Source: an uncultured beta proteobacterium
GTDB taxonomy: Bacteria > Pseudomonadota > Gammaproteobacteria > Burkholderiales > SG8-39
Reading direction: 5' to 3'
NCBI GenBank assembly: GCA_903928055.1
Contig: CAIYPG010000058.1
Location: forward strand, 1-32,657
DNA length: 32,657 nucleotides
Part shown: positions 32,596-32,657 of the stretch, piece after piece
Layout of the letters: every line of letters starts with the position of its first letter
Numbering within the stretch: the first letter of the stretch is position 1
Notes under the pieces: model-generated
The model's input: the letters and a program-made list of their open reading frames with translations, nothing else
The model's database searches: none
Told to the model about the DNA's origin: nothing
Made by a program: the position numbers and the translations under genes

Positions 32596-32657
32596 TTAGG
32601 CTACGTCGTAAGCTTCTTTTAGAATGTCTCGCACCACGGAGTGAGTAGCTTTCTCGA
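32596..32657 (-). CDS. Possible 3' end of a truncated minus-strand gene
   Basis: One minus-strand frame stays open from the window edge to a TAA at 32596-32598 and would end ATHSVVRDILKEAYDVA. The peptide is helical and protein-like, but twenty codons are too few to be sure or to assign a family. The rest of 32513-32595 shows no gene. Confidence 0.3.
   Translation of the reverse strand, partial: EKATHSVVRDILKEAYDVA

Noticed and set aside
1..32657. CRISPR array, tRNA, rRNA or insertion sequence
   Set aside because: No regularly spaced direct repeats, cloverleaf, rRNA motifs or transposase-like frames were seen on either strand.

Overview
The window is GC-rich (roughly 60-65% by eye) and dense with genes. 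It looks like a Burkholderiales-type betaproteobacterial chromosome or metagenome contig. The main reason is six periplasmic tripartite-tricarboxylate (Bug/TctC) receptors in about 16 kb with no TctA/TctB membrane genes, an expansion typical of Bordetella, Cupriavidus and Comamonas relatives. Short Shine-Dalgarno-led operons and LysR/IclR control fit the same picture. No rRNA, tRNA, CRISPR array, transposase or phage gene was seen.

Layout. (a) 1-3347, minus strand: a phosphorelay of a response regulator with a frameshift in a 7-base homopolymer, an Hpt protein, a CHASE3-PAS histidine kinase and a receiver protein cut by the window edge; the last three genes overlap by 4 bp at each junction. 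(b) 3496-10119, minus strand: a catabolic gene series of Ldh2-type dehydrogenase, 6PGDH/DUF1932-type dehydrogenase, iron-ADH-fold protein, a double CaiB/BaiF CoA-transferase and a dienelactone-hydrolase-family protein. Three of these lack residues normally needed for catalysis. (c) 10362-12674, plus strand: two paralogous MFS transporters in tandem. (d) 12750-14205: an Asp-box beta-propeller followed 7 bp later by a MoaD/ThiS-like small protein ending in Gly-Gly. (e) 14303-15622: a secreted phytase/esterase-like protein behind a near-consensus Pho box. (f) 15658-18793, minus strand: three tandem Bug receptors, divergent from a LysR regulator (19026-19997). (g) 20109-24511, minus strand: SDR, Bug receptor and fused double acyl-CoA dehydrogenase. 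(h) 24997-27746: an HCCA-isomerase/DsbA-fold protein convergent with, and overlapping, an NDP-forming acyl-CoA synthetase. (i) 27971-31106: a Bug receptor divergent from an IclR regulator, then another Bug receptor. (j) The right end holds a GNAT acetyltransferase, a VOC protein, a small BamE/SmpA-like lipoprotein and a possible partial gene, in less GC-rich DNA.

Taken together, the window suggests capture of organic acids by Bug receptors and MFS carriers, CoA activation (NDP-forming synthetase, CoA-transferase) and beta-oxidation-like steps (double ACAD, SDR), under IclR/LysR control. The substrate cannot be read from the sequence. The least explained parts are the beta-propeller/ubiquitin-like pair, the group of catabolic enzymes with substituted active sites, and the Bug subgroup with an IDYK signature.
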